Shown here: positions 60,686 through 64,000 of the stretch, in pieces
Position numbering within the stretch: the first letter of the stretch is position 1
How the letters are laid out: each line of letters opens with the position of its first letter
Source: JAJYSO01 sp964579505
GTDB taxonomy: Bacteria; Bacteroidota; Bacteroidia; Flavobacteriales; Flavobacteriaceae
DNA length: 64,000 nucleotides
Direction of reading: 5' to 3'
Assembly: GCA_964579505.1 (NCBI GenBank)
Contig: CAZOGC010000011.1
Span: forward strand, 1 to 64,000
Program-made: the position numbers and the translations under genes
The notes under the pieces: model-generated
Database searches by the model: none
The model's input: only the letters and a program-made list of their open reading frames with translations
What the model was told of the DNA's origin: nothing

Positions 60686-61573
60686 TTAAAGAAATTGAGA
60701 AGCCACTTTTTCTGCTTTTTTGTGCTCGCTGTAATCATAAAATCCTTCCCCTGATTTTACGCCCTTTTTTCCGGCCAGTACCATGTTTACTAACAGTGGG
60801 CAAGGGGCATATTTAGGGTTCTTAAATCCATTGTACATTACCTCTAAAATAGAAAGACAAACATCTAAACCTATAAAATCGGCTAATTGAAGAGGTCCCA
60901 TAGGATGTGCCATTCCCAATTTCATAACGGTGTCTATTTCTTGTACACCGGCTACGCCATTGTACAATGTTTCAATAGCTTCATTAATCATAGGCATTAA
61001 TATTCGATTGGCTACAAAGCCGGGATAATCATTGGCTTCAACCGGCACTTTGTGTAAGTCTTTGGCTATGTTTACGACAGTTTGAGTGGTTTCTGTGGAA
61101 GTACTGTATCCGCAAATAATTTCTACCAGTTTCATCATAGGAACCGGATTCATAAAATGCATGCCAATCACTTTGTCCGGACGGGCAGTTGCCGCCCCAA
61201 TTTTGGTAATAGAGATAGAACTGGTGTTAGAGGCTAAGATGGTATTGGGTTTGCACAGGGTCTCTAACTGCCTAAAGATGTCGAGTTTTATACGTTCGTT
61301 TTCGGTAGCTGCTTCAACCACCAATTCGGCTCCTTGTACTCCTTTTGCTAAATCAGTATACGAAGTAATATTATTTAAGGTATCAGCTTTATCTTCTTCA
61401 GTAATTTTTTCTTTTTTAACCATACGGTCTAAGTTGCGGGCAATGGTCGTAATGCCTTTTGCTAGACTTTCTTCAGAAATATCGATTAAGTTTACGTTAT
61501 AACCGCATTGGGCAAAGGTATGAGCAATGCCGTTTCCCATCGTTCCGGCACCGATTACTGCTATATTTTTCAT
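60686..61573 (-). CDS. 3-hydroxybutyryl-CoA (3-hydroxyacyl-CoA) dehydrogenase
   Basis: This 295-residue protein has an N-terminal NAD domain with NIAVIGAGTMGNGIAHTFAQ and the acidic NLIDIS. ELVVEAATENERIKL and ILASNTSSISI follow, then the catalytic GMHFMNPVPMMKLVEII, whose His is followed downstream by the Glu of the pair. The C-terminal helical domain has DYPGFVANRILMPMINEAI. It oxidises or reduces 3-hydroxyacyl-CoA and may serve fatty acid breakdown or butyrate-type metabolism. It lies 6 bases after the Gfo/Idh gene. Confidence 0.93.
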   Translation of the reverse strand: MKNIAVIGAGTMGNGIAHTFAQCGYNVNLIDISEESLAKGITTIARNLDRMVKKEKITEEDKADTLNNITSYTDLAKGVQGAELVVEAATENERIKLDIFRQLETLCKPNTILASNTSSISITKIGAATARPDKVIGMHFMNPVPMMKLVEIICGYSTSTETTQTVVNIAKDLHKVPVEANDYPGFVANRILMPMINEAIETLYNGVAGVQEIDTVMKLGMAHPMGPLQLADFIGLDVCLSILEVMYNGFKNPKYAPCPLLVNMVLAGKKGVKSGEGFYDYSEHKKAEKVASQFL

Positions 61574-61579
61574 GGATTT

Positions 61580-62572
61580 TTATTTTGGAGTTTTTTCTAA
61601 TTGATATTGGATATCAAAGTTTTCAATAATTTTATTGGCTACGTTTAGCGCATCTGCTCCCTGTTGTAGTGTAACTTTTGGGGTTGTATTGTTTTCAATG
61701 GCATCAGCCAAACTTTCTAGTTCATCTAGTATGGCATTATTTTCGATTACTTCAGGATTGTCAAAATAAATTTGTTTTTTAATGCCTTCGGCATTTTGCA
61801 AAATCATGGCAAAATCATCCGGGTTTTCAGGCGCATCTTTCATGCGTACTACTTCACATTTTTTATCAAGAAAATCGATTGAGATATAAGCATCTTGTTG
61901 AAAATACCGTTGTTTGCGCATGTTTTTAAGAGAAATTCGACTGGCCGTAAAATTAGCTACACAACCGTTTTCAAATTTTACACGGGCATTACAAATATCC
62001 GGTGTTTTACTGATAACCGATACACCGCTAGCGTGTATATCAACTACCTTAGATTGTACTACGCTGAGTACGGCATCAATATCGTGAATCATTAAATCTA
62101 ACACCACCGGAACATCTGTTCCTCTGGGGTTAAATTCTGCTAACCGATGTGCTTCAATAAACATAGGGTGGTCTATTTTAGCAGCTACTGCCTGAAAGGC
62201 CGGGTTAAACCGCTCTACGTGGCCTACTTGTCCTTTTAATCCTTTTTGTGTGGCCAAATTCATTAAAATTTGTGCCTCCTCGTAGGTATATGTAATAGGC
62301 TTTTCTACAAAAATGTGTTTACCTGCCAGCAAGGCTTCTTTTGCAATTTTAAAATGTGACAGCGTAGGGGTAACAATATCAACCACATCTACAGCCTCTA
62401 TTAACGCTTCTGCAGAGTCAAAAAGAGTATAATCACATTTTTGAGCTAGTTCTTTTGCAGATGTTGTATCGAGATCGAAAAAGCCAACCAGCTCATATCG
62501 TTTAGATTGTTGAGCTAAGCGCAGGTGTATTTTTCCTAAATGGCCTGCTCCTAAAACGCCAATTTTTAGCAT
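61580..62572 (-). CDS. Gfo/Idh/MocA-family NAD(P)-dependent oxidoreductase
   Basis: This 330-residue protein has the family's NAD domain (KIGVLGAGHLGKIHLRLA), the HIFVEKPITYTYEEA motif with the catalytic-region Glu-Lys-Pro, and a C-terminal alpha/beta part. The HDIDAVLSVV segment carries a family-typical His-Asp pair. The family acts on sugars, inositols or other substrates, and the sequence alone does not say which. It opens the minus-strand run that ends with the DnaQ/GIY-YIG gene. Confidence 0.9.
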   Translation of the reverse strand: MLKIGVLGAGHLGKIHLRLAQQSKRYELVGFFDLDTTSAKELAQKCDYTLFDSAEALIEAVDVVDIVTPTLSHFKIAKEALLAGKHIFVEKPITYTYEEAQILMNLATQKGLKGQVGHVERFNPAFQAVAAKIDHPMFIEAHRLAEFNPRGTDVPVVLDLMIHDIDAVLSVVQSKVVDIHASGVSVISKTPDICNARVKFENGCVANFTASRISLKNMRKQRYFQQDAYISIDFLDKKCEVVRMKDAPENPDDFAMILQNAEGIKKQIYFDNPEVIENNAILDELESLADAIENNTTPKVTLQQGADALNVANKIIENFDIQYQLEKTPK

Positions 62573-62755
62573 ATAGATTTATTTTCCACAAAAGTACCAT
62601 TTTTTTAAGAATGTAACTTGAAAGCTAAAGAATGAATACAGGGTATTGATATACAATTGTTTAGCTGTTTTATTGAAGAGGTGTGGTTGCCAGTTTTTTA
62701 GAATAACCGGAATTATAAATGGGTATTGGGAGTACTGCCAACCCAAAATATACTG

Positions 62756-62763
62756 TATTTTTG
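62756..62763 (+). promoter_or_regulatory. -7 box ahead of the DUF6913-dapA pair
   Basis: TATTTTTG fits the TAnnTTTG consensus and lies 18 bases before the ATG at 62781. No well-placed -33 TTG is seen. The position argues against the longer in-frame start at 62646. Confidence 0.4.
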
Positions 62764-62780
62764 ACGCAATAGCTACAATT

Positions 62781-63302
62781 ATGTTTTACGGGTTAAGAAA
62801 AAAGACAGCTCAAAAGAAAATTTTGCAAGCCTGCATGAGCCATCAGCCGAAAGGGGTTAAAAAAGTAAAAAATATTGGGATTATTGTTGATCCGATGCTT
62901 TTTGAAAACCCCGAAGAAATGAAGACACTTTTGCGTGCGTTTAAGCCCATAAGTAAATTTATAAAAATGATTGCGGTAGAAATAAAAGCCTCGCAATCAC
63001 CAATTATATATGATGATTTGGTATTTGTAGATAGGCAAGTGAGTTGGCTCGGAAAATTTAAGTCCGAAACCGATGCGTACACCTTTCAACAACAGTCTTA
63101 TAGCTTGCTTATTAATTACTTTACCAATCCGTCGTTACCGCTGTTATTACTCAGTGCAGAAACCCGTGCAGATTTAAAGATAGGCTTTCCTACAAAATAT
63201 CCTGATATAAATGATTTGAACATAGTGGTTAATCCAACAGAAATTAATAGGTTTGTACTTGAAATTCAAAACTATTTACCCAAAATAAATCAGCCAATAT
63301 GA
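62781..63302 (+). CDS. DUF6913-type conserved Bacteroidota protein
   Basis: I use the ATG at 62781 (MFYGLRKKTAQKKILQACMS), just after a -7 box, which gives 173 residues. The protein has NIGIIVDPMLFENPEEMKTL, FVDRQVSWLGKF and YSLLINYFTNPSLPLLLLSA segments, as I recall for the DUF6913 family found next to dapA in flavobacteria. No catalytic motif is visible. Its TGA overlaps the dapA ATG by four bases, so the two are translated together. Function is unknown. Confidence 0.75.
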   Translation: MFYGLRKKTAQKKILQACMSHQPKGVKKVKNIGIIVDPMLFENPEEMKTLLRAFKPISKFIKMIAVEIKASQSPIIYDDLVFVDRQVSWLGKFKSETDAYTFQQQSYSLLINYFTNPSLPLLLLSAETRADLKIGFPTKYPDINDLNIVVNPTEINRFVLEIQNYLPKINQPI

Positions 63303-64000
63303 AAGATTTAAAAGGAATGGGAGTAGCCTTAATTACTCCTTTTAAAGAAGATACAACAGTAGATGTAGAAGCTTTAAAAACCTTGGTACAATTTCAGTTA
63401 AAGAATGGAGTTGATTATCTTGTGGTATTGGGTACAACCGGAGAATATGTAACCCTTACTGCAGAAGAACGCGCATTGGTCAAACAAACGATAGTGGCTG
63501 AAAATAAGGGTAAGTTGCCGTTGGTTTTAGGAATAGGCGGAAACAATACCGCAGCTGTTTGTCAGCGTCTTCAAACAGAAGATTGCTCGGGTTATGACGC
63601 AATTTTAAGCGTATCTCCGTATTATAATAAACCTACTCAAGAAGGTATTTATCGGCATTTTAAAGCCGTAGCAGAACACTCGCCTCTTCCGGTGTTGGTG
63701 TACAACGTACCGGGACGTACGTCGTCAAATATTTTACCTGAAACAGTAGCTCGTTTGGCACGCGATTGTAATAAAATTATTGGCGTAAAAGAGGCCGCCG
63801 GAGATATTGTACAGGCAATGGAAATGATTCGCCAAACGCCGGATGACTTTTTAGTTATTTCGGGAGATGATATGATTGCTTTACCAATGGTATTGGCCGG
63901 AGGAGCCGGAGTAGTTTCGGTTATTGGACAAGGATTTCCCAAAGAATTTTCTGAGCTTATTCACCTCGGAATGGAAGAAAATGCCACTGAAGCTTATGCG
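63299..64000 (+). CDS. dapA: 4-hydroxy-tetrahydrodipicolinate synthase (3' partial)
   Basis: The frame opens at the ATG at 63299, overlapping the previous stop (ATGA), and stays open to the window end (234 codons). It is DapA, which condenses pyruvate with aspartate semialdehyde in lysine and diaminopimelate synthesis. It has GVALITPF, VVLGTTGEYVTL with the catalytic Thr, SVSPYYNKPTQEG, VYNVPGRTSSNI with the catalytic Tyr and Arg, and IGVKEAAGD with the Schiff-base Lys. About the last 60 residues lie outside the window. Confidence 0.95.
   Translation, partial: MKDLKGMGVALITPFKEDTTVDVEALKTLVQFQLKNGVDYLVVLGTTGEYVTLTAEERALVKQTIVAENKGKLPLVLGIGGNNTAAVCQRLQTEDCSGYDAILSVSPYYNKPTQEGIYRHFKAVAEHSPLPVLVYNVPGRTSSNILPETVARLARDCNKIIGVKEAAGDIVQAMEMIRQTPDDFLVISGDDMIALPMVLAGGAGVVSVIGQGFPKEFSELIHLGMEENATEAYA

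Noticed and set aside
1..64000. tRNA, rRNA, CRISPR, transposase or prophage genes
   Set aside because: I looked for T-loop motifs, spaced direct repeats, DDE transposase or integrase motifs and phage genes and found none. Negative results from reading alone are not proof.

Overview
The window looks like a chromosomal segment of a Bacteroidota bacterium, most likely a member of the Flavobacteriaceae. The evidence is low G+C with long A/T tracts, SusC/SusD outer-membrane pairs with an ECF sigma factor and FecR anti-sigma factor, lipoproteins with short lipoboxes, promoters of the TTG-N15-18-TAnnTTTG type, a bacillithiol gene (bshA), a fused branched-chain E1 dehydrogenase and an RprXY-like two-component pair. 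No tRNA, rRNA, CRISPR array, transposase or prophage gene was seen.

Bases 1-15,700 hold a nutrient-uptake locus. On the plus strand are a gamma-glutamyltransferase lipoprotein and an ECF sigma factor. Facing them on the minus strand is a FecR - SusC (with STN signalling domain) - SusD - DUF4843 - PKD-like lipoprotein - TlpA thioredoxin series, preceded by a DPP IV-type S9 peptidase. Secreted peptidases around a SusCD pair suggest capture of peptides or gamma-glutamyl compounds, which is an inference. The left edge carries the N-terminal remnant of a second yggS gene that ends inside a palindrome.

Bases 15,700-24,300 hold housekeeping and small accessory genes: YbaB, an XRE regulator with a four-helix membrane protein, a HipA-like kinase with its DUF3037 partner, ClpP, a secreted C1 peptidase, MscL and a MutS2-type ATPase without an Smr domain. 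A G+C-rich double-hairpin element that looks like a dispersed repeat lies at 16,454-16,591.

Bases 24,300-41,000 hold Ung, a CCG-type Fe-S protein, an NTF2-like protein, a conserved flavobacterial protein, a GH3/serine-hydrolase fusion for cell-wall recycling, BshA, a GlcD/GlcF-type flavin/Fe-S fusion, small outer-membrane proteins and dihydrolipoyl dehydrogenase. A TPP riboswitch then precedes a PnuC-family transporter (probably the thiamine transporter PnuT), whose 3' end overlaps an acyl-CoA-dehydrogenase-like flavoprotein. An alpha-oxoamine synthase of the Kbl/serine palmitoyltransferase group follows.

Bases 41,000-57,000 hold miaA, then a five-gene minus-strand run (GT2 glycosyltransferase, YbbR protein, CoaE, histidine kinase, response regulator). 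Divergent from it, a cobalamin riboswitch precedes class I ribonucleotide reductase genes nrdB and nrdA, which suggests that B12 shuts down the B12-independent reductase. Two periplasmic parvulin-type foldases, a Crp/Fnr regulator and branched-chain 2-oxoacid dehydrogenase E2 and fused E1 follow. The E2 lacks the usual Asp of its catalytic motif.

Bases 57,000-64,000 hold a minus-strand run (DnaQ/GIY-YIG nuclease, intact YggS, DUF1015, 3-hydroxybutyryl-CoA dehydrogenase, Gfo/Idh oxidoreductase). A plus-strand DUF6913 gene is then coupled by an ATGA overlap to dapA, which runs off the end of the window.

All calls come from reading the sequence and recalling protein families. No database search was run.
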